Assembly: GCF_004365175.1 (NCBI RefSeq)
Contig: NZ_SOCE01000001.1
Location: forward strand, 47,061 to 111,060
DNA: 64,000 nucleotides
Origin: Kribbella voronezhensis
Lineage (GTDB): Bacteria > Actinomycetota > Actinomycetes > Propionibacteriales > Kribbellaceae
Direction: 5' to 3'
In this document: positions 45,974 through 57,494 of the stretch, piece by piece
How the letters are laid out: every line of letters starts with the position of its first letter
Numbering within the stretch: the stretch's first letter is position 1
The notes under the pieces: generated by a model
What the model was told of the DNA's origin: nothing
What the model saw: only the letters and a program-made list of their open reading frames with translations
Database searches by the model: none
Made by a program: the position numbers and the translations under genes

Positions 45974-47923
45974 GTGGCCGTGCATATCGCGATCCTCGTT
46001 GTCGCTCTGGTCGCCGTGGTGGCGGCCGGGGCAGCGCTCGCCCGGCGAATCGGGGTGTCGGCTCCCCTGCTGCTCGTCGTCGTCGGCGTCGCAGCGTCGT
46101 ACCTGCCGTTCGTTCCGCAGATCGAGCTGTCCCACGAGGTCGTCCTGGTCGGTTTCCTGCCGCCGCTGCTCTACTCGGCGGCGATCAAGACGAGCCTGGT
46201 CGACTTCTCCAAGCACCGCCGCTCGATCGGGTTGCTGTCCGTCGGCCTGGTCGCGTTCACCACGATCGGCGTCGGCCTGGTGGCGTACTGGTTGCTCGGG
46301 AGCGCGGCGAAGTCGCAGGGTCTCGAACCACTCCCCTTGTGGGCCGCCTTCGCCCTCGGCGCGGTCGTCGCCCCACCCGACGCGGTGGCGGCGACGGCGA
46401 TCGCGAAGCGGGTCGGGCTGCCCCGCCGGGTCGTCACGATCCTCGAAGGCGAGAGCCTCCTCAATGACGCCACAGCTCTGGTCGGACTGCGTACGGCGAT
46501 CGCGGCCGGCGCGGCGAGTATCGCGCTGATCCGCGGCGACGACCCCAGCGACGTCCACTCGCCGACCCCGCTGAGCGTCGGTCTGGACTTCCTGCTGGCG
46601 GCCGGTGGAGGGGTGGCGATCGGCCTGGTGTGCGCGATCGTGCTGGCCAAGATCCGTAAGCGGTTCACCGATCCCGTGCTCGACACGACGCTCAGCCTGA
46701 CCGCGCCTTTCATCGCCTACATCGCCGCCGAGGAGATCCACGCCTCGGGCGTGCTGTCCGTCGTCGTGACCGGGTTGCTGCTCGGTCACAAGGCGCCGAT
46801 CATCCAGTCCGCCGCCTCCCGGATGTCCGAGCGGACCAACTGGCGGACGTTCCAGTTCCTGCTGGAGAACACGGTCTTCCTGCTGATCGGCCTGCAGACG
46901 CGATGGATCCTCGACGACGTCTCGCACAGCCCGTTGTCGACCAGCACCATTACGATCGCCACTGTCGGCGTCTTCGCGGCGGTCGTCCTGCTGCGTCCGA
47001 TCTGGCTCTTCCCGGTCACTTTGCTGTCCCGGCGAATCCTCGGCCGCTCCCGGCCGGGACCGGTCAGCTGGCAGAGCCTGGTCGTCGTCTCCTGGGCAGG
47101 GATGCGCGGTGTGGTCACTCTCGCTGCGGTTTTCGTACTGCCCGAGGAGACGCCGCATCGCGAGGTGCTGGTGTTCATCGCCCTGACGGTGACCGCCGGA
47201 ACCCTGCTGTTGCAGGGCTCCACCCTGCCTTGGCTCGTACGGCGTTTGCGCCTGCCCGGCCCGGATCCCGCGGAAGACGCGCTGCAGGAGGCCGCCGTAC
47301 TGCAAGGGGCGCACCGGGCTGGTGAGGCCGAGCTCGATCGTCTGATCACGCCGGATGATCCGGAAGAAGTCATCGCACTGCTTCGCCAGCGAGGCGAATC
47401 CCGCGCACAGGCTGCCTGGGAGCGGCTCGGCCGGCCTGAGTCGGAGTACGAGACTCCCAGCGAGGCCTACCGGCGACTGCGGATGGCGATGCTGGAGGCC
47501 GAGCGCGGACACATTCTGAAGGTGCGCGACGACGGTCTGGTCGCCGACGAGGTGCTGCAGCGGGCTCAGATCCAGCTTGACATCGAGGAGTCCATCCTCG
47601 ACCGGGCCGAGGCCGACGACGTCGGCGGGCAGTCCGACTCGCTGCGGATCCAGCCGGCGCCCGGCGCCGAATGCGAGCACCTCGAGCAGGCGCCGTGCGT
47701 CCTGACGCCGAACACGCCCGAGGGCTGCGAGGAGTGCCTCGCCGACGGCGGCTCGTGGGTGCACCTGCGGCTGTGCCTGCAGTGCGGCCATGTCGGGTGC
47801 TGCGACTCCTCCCCCGAACGCCATGCCAGCAAGCATTTCGAGACGACGCAGCACCCGGTGATGCGGAGCTTCGAGCCGGGCGAGGATTGGCGCTGGTGCT
47901 TCATCGACGAGAAACTGGGCTGA
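45974..47923 (+). CDS. CPA1-type Na+/H+ antiporter fused to a UBP-type zinc finger
   Basis: 649 residues. Residues 1-420 form a CPA1 cation/proton exchanger with about 12 helices; GFLPPLLYSAA, GAVVAPPDAVAATAIAKR (ion-binding Asp), ILEGESLLNDATALV and WAGMRGVVTLA are the key motifs. A helical cytosolic region (about 425-550) follows, then a C-terminal zinc finger of the ubiquitin-hydrolase (UBP) type: CEHL, GCEECLADGGSWVHLRLC, CGHVGCCDSSPERHASKHF and HPVMRSFEPGEDWRWCF, with all the Cys/His in place. GTG start. The next gene starts within the stop codon (TGATG). Confidence 0.92.
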   Translation: MAVHIAILVVALVAVVAAGAALARRIGVSAPLLLVVVGVAASYLPFVPQIELSHEVVLVGFLPPLLYSAAIKTSLVDFSKHRRSIGLLSVGLVAFTTIGVGLVAYWLLGSAAKSQGLEPLPLWAAFALGAVVAPPDAVAATAIAKRVGLPRRVVTILEGESLLNDATALVGLRTAIAAGAASIALIRGDDPSDVHSPTPLSVGLDFLLAAGGGVAIGLVCAIVLAKIRKRFTDPVLDTTLSLTAPFIAYIAAEEIHASGVLSVVVTGLLLGHKAPIIQSAASRMSERTNWRTFQFLLENTVFLLIGLQTRWILDDVSHSPLSTSTITIATVGVFAAVVLLRPIWLFPVTLLSRRILGRSRPGPVSWQSLVVVSWAGMRGVVTLAAVFVLPEETPHREVLVFIALTVTAGTLLLQGSTLPWLVRRLRLPGPDPAEDALQEAAVLQGAHRAGEAELDRLITPDDPEEVIALLRQRGESRAQAAWERLGRPESEYETPSEAYRRLRMAMLEAERGHILKVRDDGLVADEVLQRAQIQLDIEESILDRAEADDVGGQSDSLRIQPAPGAECEHLEQAPCVLTPNTPEGCEECLADGGSWVHLRLCLQCGHVGCCDSSPERHASKHFETTQHPVMRSFEPGEDWRWCFIDEKLG

Positions 47924-48339
47924 TGGCTGACTGTCTCTTCTGCTCGATCATCGCGGGATCGACGCCGGCGCACCTCGTCTACGAGTCGCCGGAGGTGCTC
48001 GGATTCCTGGACATCCGGCCGGTGTTCAAAGGGCACACGCTGCTGGTGCCGCGCGAGCACATCGCGACGATGGTCGAGTTGCCCGACGAGTTGACGGTCC
48101 CGCTGTTCGGGGCGGCCCGAGCGGTGGCAGCGGCCGTGCGTACGGCGTACGGGGCGCAGGGGTCGTTCGTTGCGGTCAACAACGTTGTGTCGCAGTCCGT
48201 GCCGCACCTGCACGTCCACGTCGTACCGCGGACGAAGGGCGACGGGCTGCGCGGGTTCTTCTGGCCGCGCACCAAATATGCGGACGACGACGAAGCCGCG
48301 TCGTACGCCGAGAAGCTGCGCACAACGCTGGCCGGCTAG
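47923..48339 (+). CDS. HIT family nucleotide-binding protein
   Basis: 138-residue histidine-triad protein, likely a nucleoside phosphoramidase or dinucleotide hydrolase. N-terminal zinc Cys pair in CLFCSIIAG, then FLDIRPVFKGHTLLVPREH and the triad PHLHVHVVPR. The C-terminal GLRGFFWPRTKY is common in actinobacterial members. Its ATG overlaps the antiporter stop (TGATG), so both are co-translated. Confidence 0.93.
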   Translation: MADCLFCSIIAGSTPAHLVYESPEVLGFLDIRPVFKGHTLLVPREHIATMVELPDELTVPLFGAARAVAAAVRTAYGAQGSFVAVNNVVSQSVPHLHVHVVPRTKGDGLRGFFWPRTKYADDDEAASYAEKLRTTLAG

Positions 48340-48358
48340 CCCGTACGGCGTTTCGCGG

Positions 48359-48440
48359 GCCGGCCTGATCGACGCGTGCCGGCCGGCCTGATCAACGTGT
48401 CCTGGTCGACGCGTGCCCGTCGGCCTGGTCGACATGTGCC
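48359..48440. repeat. Short tandem repeat after HIT gene
   Basis: Four degenerate units of about 15-23 bases built on GGCCTGATCGACGCGTGCC (48359, 48382, 48403 shortened, 48418). Each carries a GTCGAC-like palindrome variant. No gene overlaps it. Confidence 0.55.
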
Positions 48441-48533
48441 GGGCCGGCGGGCTTTAAGGGTTTCTGAAGACCTGTCCTGAGGATGGGGTGCACGCGATCC
48501 ACGGGGGGTCGCGCTGGGGCATCGGGGGAAGCC

Positions 48534-48944
48534 TTGCGCTCGATTCGGCTGGTGGTCGCGGTGGTGGCGGTTGTCGTAGCCGCCGCCTGCGGGGGTGGTG
48601 GCGTCGGCGGGGAATCCTCGCCGACGCCGGACGCGGAGAGCACTCTGCTCGCCCGGGTGCCGCCCGGCGGCTCGTTGCCGGTGATCGTCCTGCTCGCGGG
48701 GCAGTACACCGCGGAGGGCGAACTGCCGGACGAGCAGGCGCGGCAGGTGCAGCGGAAGAAGATCAGCGCCGCGCAAACCGCGGTACTGGATGAGCTTGCC
48801 GGATCTCAGGTGCGGAACGTTCATCGCTTCACGTACACACCGCAACTGTCGCTCACCGTCGACGCCGATGCCCTTCGGCAGTTGCTGCGCTCGTCCCGAG
48901 TCGCAGCCGTCCACGAAGACACCGCCAGGTCTCAGAACGGCTGA
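48534..48944 (+). CDS. Putative lipoprotein with S8-propeptide (I9)-like domain
   Basis: About 136 residues from a TTG start preceded by GGGGGA (an ATG at 48483 would hide the signal). The N-terminus LRSIRLVVAVVAVVVAAAC followed by a Gly run is a lipoprotein signal with lipobox A-A-A-C. The mature part PVIVLLAGQY, then AAQTAVLDELAG, NVHRFTYTPQLSLTVDADALRQLL and VAAVHEDT follows the beta-alpha-beta-beta-alpha-beta order of subtilisin propeptides/I9 inhibitors. It ends 27 bases before a large S8 protease gene, so it may be a separate intramolecular-chaperone-like inhibitor of that protease. Confidence 0.65.
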   Translation: MRSIRLVVAVVAVVVAAACGGGGVGGESSPTPDAESTLLARVPPGGSLPVIVLLAGQYTAEGELPDEQARQVQRKKISAAQTAVLDELAGSQVRNVHRFTYTPQLSLTVDADALRQLLRSSRVAAVHEDTARSQNG

Positions 48945-48971
48945 GCCGGTCACATCCCAGGGGGATCCACC

Positions 48972-51900
48972 ATGAAAGTCCGAAGACTGTTCGCTGCCGG
49001 CGTGCTGGCCTTGGTCACCTTGGCCGCCGCGACGATACAACTACCCGCCGCCGCCCAAGTCGCAGTACAGGTTTCGCCCGGTCCTGATGCGCAGGAACGC
49101 CAGTTGATGGCGACCGCCGAGCAGGCAGGATCGGTCCGGGTCATCGTCCGGGTCGACCAGCTCAGCGACAAGCAGGAGGTCCTCGACAACGTCGATCAGG
49201 GCACGGTCGAGCAGAACCAGACCTACAGCTCGTTCCCGCTGCTCGCGCTCGACGCGGACGAGCAGGCGATTCAGGAACTGGCCGCCGATCCGAACGTGGT
49301 CTCGATCCAGGAGGACAAGGTCGGCTCACCGACGCTGGCCTCCAGCATCCCCTTCATCAACGCCGACAAGGTCCAGCAACTCGGCTTCACCGGCAGCGGC
49401 CAGACGGTCGCGATCCTGGACACCGGCATCGACCGGGACCACCCGTTCTTCGCCGGCCGCATCGTGTCCGAGGCCTGCTACTCCAGCGTGAGCGACGCCA
49501 AGACCCAGGCCTCGCTCTGCCCGAACGGCACCGACACCCAGACCGGCGCGGGAGCAGCCGATGCCGAGACCGCGCAGTGCCTGAACGGAACCACCAACAT
49601 CTGCCGGCACGGCAGCCACGTCGCCGGGATCGCGGCCGGCAACGGCGCCGGCGTGACCGGTGCCCCAGGCAACGGAGTGGCGCCGGGCGCGAACATCATC
49701 GCGATCCAGATCTACCACCGGGTGAACAGCGGCTGCACCGGCGGCTCACCGTGCGTGCAGTTCTTCGACTCCGACTTCATCAAGGGCATGCAGCGGATCT
49801 ACGACCTGCGCAACAGCTTCACCATCGCCTCGGCGAACCTGAGCGGCGGTGACACCAGCAACAACACCACCAACTGTGACACCAGCATGGACAAGGCGCC
49901 GATCGACCTGCTGCTCTCGGTGGGCATCACGACGACGATCTCGGCCGGCAACGAGTCGCATCCGGCCGGCGTCGGCTCACCGGGCTGCATCTCCACCGCC
50001 GTCACCGTCGGCGCGATCAGTGCCGATGCCTCCGGCAACGATGTCGACTCGCCCGCGAACTACTCCAACCGCGGACCGCTGCTCGACCTGTTCGCCCCCG
50101 GTACCTCGATCCGGTCGTCGGTCCCGGACGACGCCTGGGCCTCCCTCGACGGTACGTCGATGGCCGCGCCCCACGTCGCTGGTGCCATCGCGGCACTCCG
50201 GAGCGCCTACCCGACAGCCACCGCGGCCACGCTGCTCAGCTATCTGCGCGACACCGGTGTGGACATCACCTACCCGACCAGCGGTACGACGAATGCCACC
50301 ACTCCACGTATCGACCTGCTGGCCGCTTTGCAGCAGGGCAACAACCCGCCAACCGTCACAGCGGATCAGAGCACGGTCAACGTCAACGAAGGAACGACTG
50401 CGACCAACAGCGGCGGCTTCGGCGACCCTGAGGGTCGGGCCGTCACTCTGACCGCCTCCAGTGGTGTGGTCACGAACGCCGGCGGCGGCCGGTGGACCTG
50501 GAGCCTCGCTACCAACGACGGACCCGGGCAGAGCGGCGACGTGACGGTAACCGCGACCGACGACAAGGGCGAAACCGCGACCACGACCTTCCACGTCACC
50601 GTGGCGAACGTGGCTCCGGCCGTCACCATCGACACTGGGCAGCCGACTACGGCCTCCGAAGGCAGCACCTTCAGTGTCAAAGCGGCCTTCTCGGATCCAG
50701 GCTGGGCGGACACCTACTCGGCAACGATCGACTGGGGCGACGGCAGCACGAGTTCCCCCAGTCCGACTGTGACTGTCCAGGGACCACCGGTGGATCGCGG
50801 CGAGGTCACCGGCAGCCACGAGTACGCCGACAACGGCAGCTACACCGTCAAGGTGACCGTTACGGACGACGACGGTGGATCCAGCTCGGCCTCGTTCGCA
50901 GTACAGGTCAGTGACGTCGCGCCGGTGGTGACCATCGATCCGGCCCAGGTGAAGACCATCACCGAGGGATCGGTGCTCGCGACCAAGGCATCGTTCAGCG
51001 ATCCGGGCTGGGGTGACACGTACACGTCATCGCTCGACTGGGGCTTCGGGGCGCCGTCCACAGGCTCGCTGCTGCTCACGAATGACGGGCCGCCAGCGGA
51101 TCGCGGGGACGTCACCGGCAACCAGGCGTACGGCGACAACGGGTCCTTCACCGTCGGGGTCAAGGTGACCGACGACGACGGCGGCACCGGTACGGCGTCC
51201 TTCCCGCTCCAGGTCACCAATGTCGCACCGACGGCCACGATCGACGAGGCGGGCGCGCAGGTGGTGAACGGCGTACCGACCTTCATCGCGCACAGCGGGC
51301 AGCCGGTCAACTTCGCCGGCCGGTCGACCGACCCGGGCAGCGACGATCTCGCGCTCAGCTGGAACTGGGGCGACGGAGCCCCGGCGCCGGACGTGACGAC
51401 GAACTATCTGGTCAACCCGCCGGAAACCGACCCGGCGACCAGCCCGAGCCTGCAACCGCGGGACGTGACGGACACCAAGGCCCACACCTTCGGGTCGGCG
51501 TGCAGCTACGACGTCGGGTTCGGCGCGCGGGATGACGACGGTGGGTCGGGGGCGGATGCCGCGAAGGTGATCGTCACCGGCAACGCCCATCTGACCAAGA
51601 TCGCGCCGCTGTGGTTCCTGCAGACCCGTCCCGGGCTGCGGATCCCGCCGGTCGACCTGCCGGTGAGCACGATCAACTGCTACCTGCAGGTGGTCCAGCA
51701 CATGAGCCCGGTCTTCTCCGAGGTCAGGGACGTCTCGACGATGGCCAAGGCGAACGCCGTACTCAACATCCAACTGCTGAACCCGAAGGCCGAGTTCGAC
51801 CGGCAGGCACTGACAGCCTGGCTGAACTTCGCCGACGGCTCGTTCGACCTGGGCACCCGGGTCGACACCAACCTGGACCTCAGACCCGACAGCACCTTCG

Positions 51901-52010
51901 GCCAGGTGATGACGAAGGCCGAGTCGATCCGCCTCAACCCGGCCTCCACAAATGCCCAACTGGCCCAGCAAACCCTGCTCCTGGAGAAGCTCAACACCCT
52001 CGGCTCCTGA
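48972..52010 (+). CDS. Secreted S8 subtilisin-like protease with PKD-like repeats
   Basis: 1012 residues. Signal peptide (KVRRLFAAGVLALVTLAAAT, cleavage near PAAAQ); an I9-like propeptide (about 50-118, VRVIVRVDQL, NVVSIQED); the S8 catalytic domain (about 130-455) with Asp150 in AILDTGID, His213 in RHGSHVAG and Ser396 in DGTSMAAPHVAG; an inserted Cys-containing region between Asp and His. Then three or more beta-sandwich PKD/Ig-like modules (about 455-860), two very alike (AFSDPGWADTYS and SFSDPGWGDTYT, each with DDDGG), and a C-terminal helical tail of ~120 residues with unknown role. Follows the I9-like lipoprotein gene. Confidence 0.93.
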   Translation: MKVRRLFAAGVLALVTLAAATIQLPAAAQVAVQVSPGPDAQERQLMATAEQAGSVRVIVRVDQLSDKQEVLDNVDQGTVEQNQTYSSFPLLALDADEQAIQELAADPNVVSIQEDKVGSPTLASSIPFINADKVQQLGFTGSGQTVAILDTGIDRDHPFFAGRIVSEACYSSVSDAKTQASLCPNGTDTQTGAGAADAETAQCLNGTTNICRHGSHVAGIAAGNGAGVTGAPGNGVAPGANIIAIQIYHRVNSGCTGGSPCVQFFDSDFIKGMQRIYDLRNSFTIASANLSGGDTSNNTTNCDTSMDKAPIDLLLSVGITTTISAGNESHPAGVGSPGCISTAVTVGAISADASGNDVDSPANYSNRGPLLDLFAPGTSIRSSVPDDAWASLDGTSMAAPHVAGAIAALRSAYPTATAATLLSYLRDTGVDITYPTSGTTNATTPRIDLLAALQQGNNPPTVTADQSTVNVNEGTTATNSGGFGDPEGRAVTLTASSGVVTNAGGGRWTWSLATNDGPGQSGDVTVTATDDKGETATTTFHVTVANVAPAVTIDTGQPTTASEGSTFSVKAAFSDPGWADTYSATIDWGDGSTSSPSPTVTVQGPPVDRGEVTGSHEYADNGSYTVKVTVTDDDGGSSSASFAVQVSDVAPVVTIDPAQVKTITEGSVLATKASFSDPGWGDTYTSSLDWGFGAPSTGSLLLTNDGPPADRGDVTGNQAYGDNGSFTVGVKVTDDDGGTGTASFPLQVTNVAPTATIDEAGAQVVNGVPTFIAHSGQPVNFAGRSTDPGSDDLALSWNWGDGAPAPDVTTNYLVNPPETDPATSPSLQPRDVTDTKAHTFGSACSYDVGFGARDDDGGSGADAAKVIVTGNAHLTKIAPLWFLQTRPGLRIPPVDLPVSTINCYLQVVQHMSPVFSEVRDVSTMAKANAVLNIQLLNPKAEFDRQALTAWLNFADGSFDLGTRVDTNLDLRPDSTFGQVMTKAESIRLNPASTNAQLAQQTLLLEKLNTLGS

Positions 52011-52028
52011 GCCGACAACTCCCGAGCC

Positions 52029-52066
52029 GCCTCGGGTGCTTCGCCTCCGGGCGGAGTGCCCGAGGC
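52029..52066. terminator. Hairpin after S8 protease
   Basis: 8-bp perfect stem (52029-52036 with 52059-52066) with a 22-base loop that can form a small inner stem; between convergent genes. Confidence 0.6.
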
Positions 52067-52119
52067 ATGTTGTGATCAGTCGGGTGGGCTCCGATCGGTT
52101 GGCCGGGGTCCACCTGCCC

Positions 52120-52683
52120 TCAGCGCACGTCCCTGTCCAGTCGGTCCTCCAATCGCTGCAGGGCGCGCTCGACGGCGGCTCGCACACTTGGGTCAGGGTC
52201 GTCCTGCAACTCCTCCAGCGCCGCGGCATGCTCGTACTCCCCCGCGGCGCCGACAGCCCGTACTGCGCTTGCCCGGACTCGTGGCAGCTCGTGGGTGAGG
52301 ATCGGCAGCAGTGAGTCCACCAGCTGGCCGAGCTCGCGTTGAGCGGTGATGCGCGCGACGTGCTCACGCACCCGCCAGGCGGGATCGTCTGCCGCGACCA
52401 GCAGCGCCTCCACCACGTCGTCACGCCAGATGTAGAGGAACGCCCGGGCCGCCCACACCCGAACCCAGTAGTAGTTGACCGGATCGACCGGATGCGCCCA
52501 CCCGCCCGGATTCTCGCTCCCGGTGATCGCGACCAGCTTCGGCAACTCGCGACCGAACGCGTCCTCGCCCGAGATCTCACCGGTGAGGAACGCGACACAC
52601 CAGTCGATCACCGTGTCCTCACCGTGCTCGGCGCAGGCCGCGAGGATCACCTCGCGCGGATGCTCCCGGTCCTTGTCAGCCAT
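52120..52683 (-). CDS. HEAT-repeat protein
   Basis: 187 residues, soluble. The first half has paired helices (REVILAACAEHGEDTVIDWCVAFL) and a PVNYYWVRVWAARAFLYIW segment; the second half shows HEAT/PBS-type units (DDPAWRVREHVARITAQRE, ELPRVRASAVRAVGAAGE, DDPDPSVRAAVERALQRLED). A scaffold or binding protein of unknown partner. ATG chosen at MADKDREHPREVI. Convergent with the S8 protease gene, divergent from the ECF sigma gene. Confidence 0.78.
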   Translation of the reverse strand: MADKDREHPREVILAACAEHGEDTVIDWCVAFLTGEISGEDAFGRELPKLVAITGSENPGGWAHPVDPVNYYWVRVWAARAFLYIWRDDVVEALLVAADDPAWRVREHVARITAQRELGQLVDSLLPILTHELPRVRASAVRAVGAAGEYEHAAALEELQDDPDPSVRAAVERALQRLEDRLDRDVR

Positions 52684-52764
52684 GGCCCCAGTAAAACCCG
52701 ACCCACGGACACTTTCCGCGAACTGACCTGAGACGCCCCGCATACTCCCGGACATGGACGGGAT

Positions 52765-53415
52765 ATGACCAGTACGCCGAGTCGGCAGCGCCCCGCTGCG
52801 CTCCAGGCCGTCCCGGCGCCACCCCGTGCCGTCCCGGAGGATCGTGTGCCGCTTCGTCTCGTCCCCGCCGACGAAGCCAGGTTCCGCGAACTCTTCGAGA
52901 GCCACTTCCGCGAACTCCTCGGTTACGCCTTGCGCCGGTCGGGCTCCCCGGACGACGCCGCGGACGTCGTGGCCGAAACCATGCTCGTCGCCTGGCGACG
53001 CTTCGACGACGTACCGCAGGACGGCACCGCCCGGCTCTGGCTGTACGGCGTCGCGCGGCGGGTGCTCGCCAACTCCCGGCGCGGCGAGCTCCGCCGTCAT
53101 CGCCTCGGCGAGCGGCTCCGGCTGCGCCTGCAGGAAGCCACGCCGGACCTAACCGACCTGGTCGACTCGCGAACGGCCGTCCGGCAGGCGATGGAGCAAC
53201 TGAGCCCGACCGATCGCGAGCTGATCATGCTCACCACGTGGGAGGACCTCGACCCGAAGGAGGCGGCCGTCGTGCTCGGCGTACCGGCGCGGGTGGTGCG
53301 AGCCAGGTTGCACCGGGCCCGGTCGCGGTTGAAGAAGTTGCTGGGAGACGCCTTCGAGGATCGCGGACATGTACGGGATGACCAGCTAGCCCGACCAGCT
53401 CAGGAGGAGCGATGA
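52765..53415 (+). CDS. ECF-type RNA polymerase sigma factor
   Basis: 216 residues. Region 2 is FRELFESHFRELLGYALRRSGSPDDAADVVAETMLVAWRRFDDVP, and region 4 is LSPTDRELIMLTTWEDLDPKEAAVVLGVPARVVRARLHRARSRL in outline, both well conserved. The first ~35 residues are a Pro/Ala extension. No fused regulatory domain. Its stop overlaps the next ATG by four bases, so the downstream membrane protein is the likely partner. Confidence 0.92.
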   Translation: MTSTPSRQRPAALQAVPAPPRAVPEDRVPLRLVPADEARFRELFESHFRELLGYALRRSGSPDDAADVVAETMLVAWRRFDDVPQDGTARLWLYGVARRVLANSRRGELRRHRLGERLRLRLQEATPDLTDLVDSRTAVRQAMEQLSPTDRELIMLTTWEDLDPKEAAVVLGVPARVVRARLHRARSRLKKLLGDAFEDRGHVRDDQLARPAQEER

Positions 53416-54431
53416 ACGATCGTGAGTTCGACCAGCTGATCGCGCGGGCCAACCCGATCGGCGACGAGGCGGTCCGGCACCTGCCGACCGCCGACGCCGA
53501 GTCCGAGCTGTTGGAGGACATCTTGACCACCACCGCACTCGCTCCGGCACTGAGACCGAACCGCCGACGCGTCCCGCTGATCGCGGCGGCAGCGGCCGCC
53601 GTCGCGATAGCCGTCGCCGTCACCGGAGCGCTCTTCCCGCACGGCAACCCCGCGGCTCCCTCCTCGGCCTTCGCCGCCGAGGCGATAGCCGTTGCCGAGG
53701 CCAACCAACGCTTGCTGATCGACGACCCGAACTGGAAGATCACCACGGTCGACGACTTCAGCCCGGAGTCCGGTATGACGAGGTTCACCAACGGCAAACT
53801 GGAAGTCGAGATCGACTGGCGGCCTGCCGCGGAGTACCAGGGCTACTACCAGGATCGAGCCGTCGTCCCGCACCAGCCGATCACGGTGCTGGGCCGGCAA
53901 GGCACGCTGTTCACCGACGGTAAGACCGACTTCGACACCATGCTGCCGGTGAAGGGATCGAACTTCGTCGAGATCCGGGCCGATCTGGGCTCCGATCGCG
54001 CCTACCGGGAGGTCCTCGCCAAACTGCACCAGGTCGACGTGAACACTTGGCTGAGCGCCCTGCCCGCGTCGGTGGTCCAACCCGCGCAGACTCGGGCTGC
54101 CGTTGACGAGATGCTCAGCGACATGGCGTTGCCTGCCGGGTTCGACAAGGCGCCGCTGTACAAGAACAACGCCATGGACCGGTACCTTCTCGGCGCACGC
54201 GTGAGCAGTGCGGTGGGCTGCGCGTGGGTCCATCAGTGGATCGACGCCCACAAGACCGGCGATCAGGCCCGGATGAAGGAGGCCGTCGTCGCCATGCAGG
54301 GCAGCCGCTCCTGGAAGGTGTTCCAGGAGATGTCCGCCCAGGGCGCCTTCCCCGAGGTCTTCCAGCAACTCGGGGACATGATCGCCAGGAACCAGGATCC
54401 GACCAAGGACATGCAAGGCCTCGGCTGCTGA
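53412..54431 (+). CDS. Membrane-anchored partner of the ECF sigma factor (unknown family)
   Basis: 339 residues. A short cytosolic N-terminus (about 1-53, acidic, MNDREFDQLIARANPIGDE) is followed by one membrane helix (VPLIAAAAAAVAIAVAVTGALF) and a ~260-residue extracytoplasmic domain with no clear motif. The layout is that of an anti-sigma factor or sensor, and the ATGA overlap with the sigma gene supports it; no zinc-binding HxxxCxxC motif is present in the N-terminus, so the type is unclear. Some similarity to CU044_5270-type actinobacterial proteins is possible. Confidence 0.75.
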   Translation: MNDREFDQLIARANPIGDEAVRHLPTADAESELLEDILTTTALAPALRPNRRRVPLIAAAAAAVAIAVAVTGALFPHGNPAAPSSAFAAEAIAVAEANQRLLIDDPNWKITTVDDFSPESGMTRFTNGKLEVEIDWRPAAEYQGYYQDRAVVPHQPITVLGRQGTLFTDGKTDFDTMLPVKGSNFVEIRADLGSDRAYREVLAKLHQVDVNTWLSALPASVVQPAQTRAAVDEMLSDMALPAGFDKAPLYKNNAMDRYLLGARVSSAVGCAWVHQWIDAHKTGDQARMKEAVVAMQGSRSWKVFQEMSAQGAFPEVFQQLGDMIARNQDPTKDMQGLGC

Positions 54432-54438
54432 GCAAGCA

Positions 54439-54471
54439 AAAGGCCGGCCCAGGATCCCTGGGCCGGCCTTT
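54439..54471. terminator. Bidirectional terminator between sigma operon and aconitase
   Basis: Perfect 15-bp stem (54439-54453 with 54457-54471), 3-base loop, with AAA on one side and TTT on the other, so it can end both convergent transcripts. Confidence 0.9.
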
Positions 54472-54481
54472 CACGCTGTGA

Positions 54482-57268
<2,787 letters not shown>

Positions 57269-57367
57269 CAACCTGCTCCTCTATCCGGTCCGTGTCCGCT
57301 GAGCCCATCCTGCCGAGCCCTCGGCCCGGCCGAAAGATCAGGTAGCCCTAACCTCTCCCACAAACTC

Positions 57368-57381
57368 TCTCGACATCAAGA
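57368..57381. promoter_or_regulatory. Candidate operator upstream of acnA
   Basis: 14-base near-palindrome TCTCGA-CA-TCAAGA (one mismatch), about 100 bases before the acnA start in a 226-base gap that must hold its promoter; a further half-like CGACATCGAG lies at 57386-57395. No regulator gene is adjacent. Confidence 0.4.
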
Positions 57382-57494
57382 TACACGACATCGAGCCACC
57401 TCCGGGAATCCCGCGCACCGCGCCGGTCTCGCGCCGACAGGAGGGCGACGAGGAGTCGCTCAGCCACCCGGGCTCCCGTACTACCGTCGTTCGC

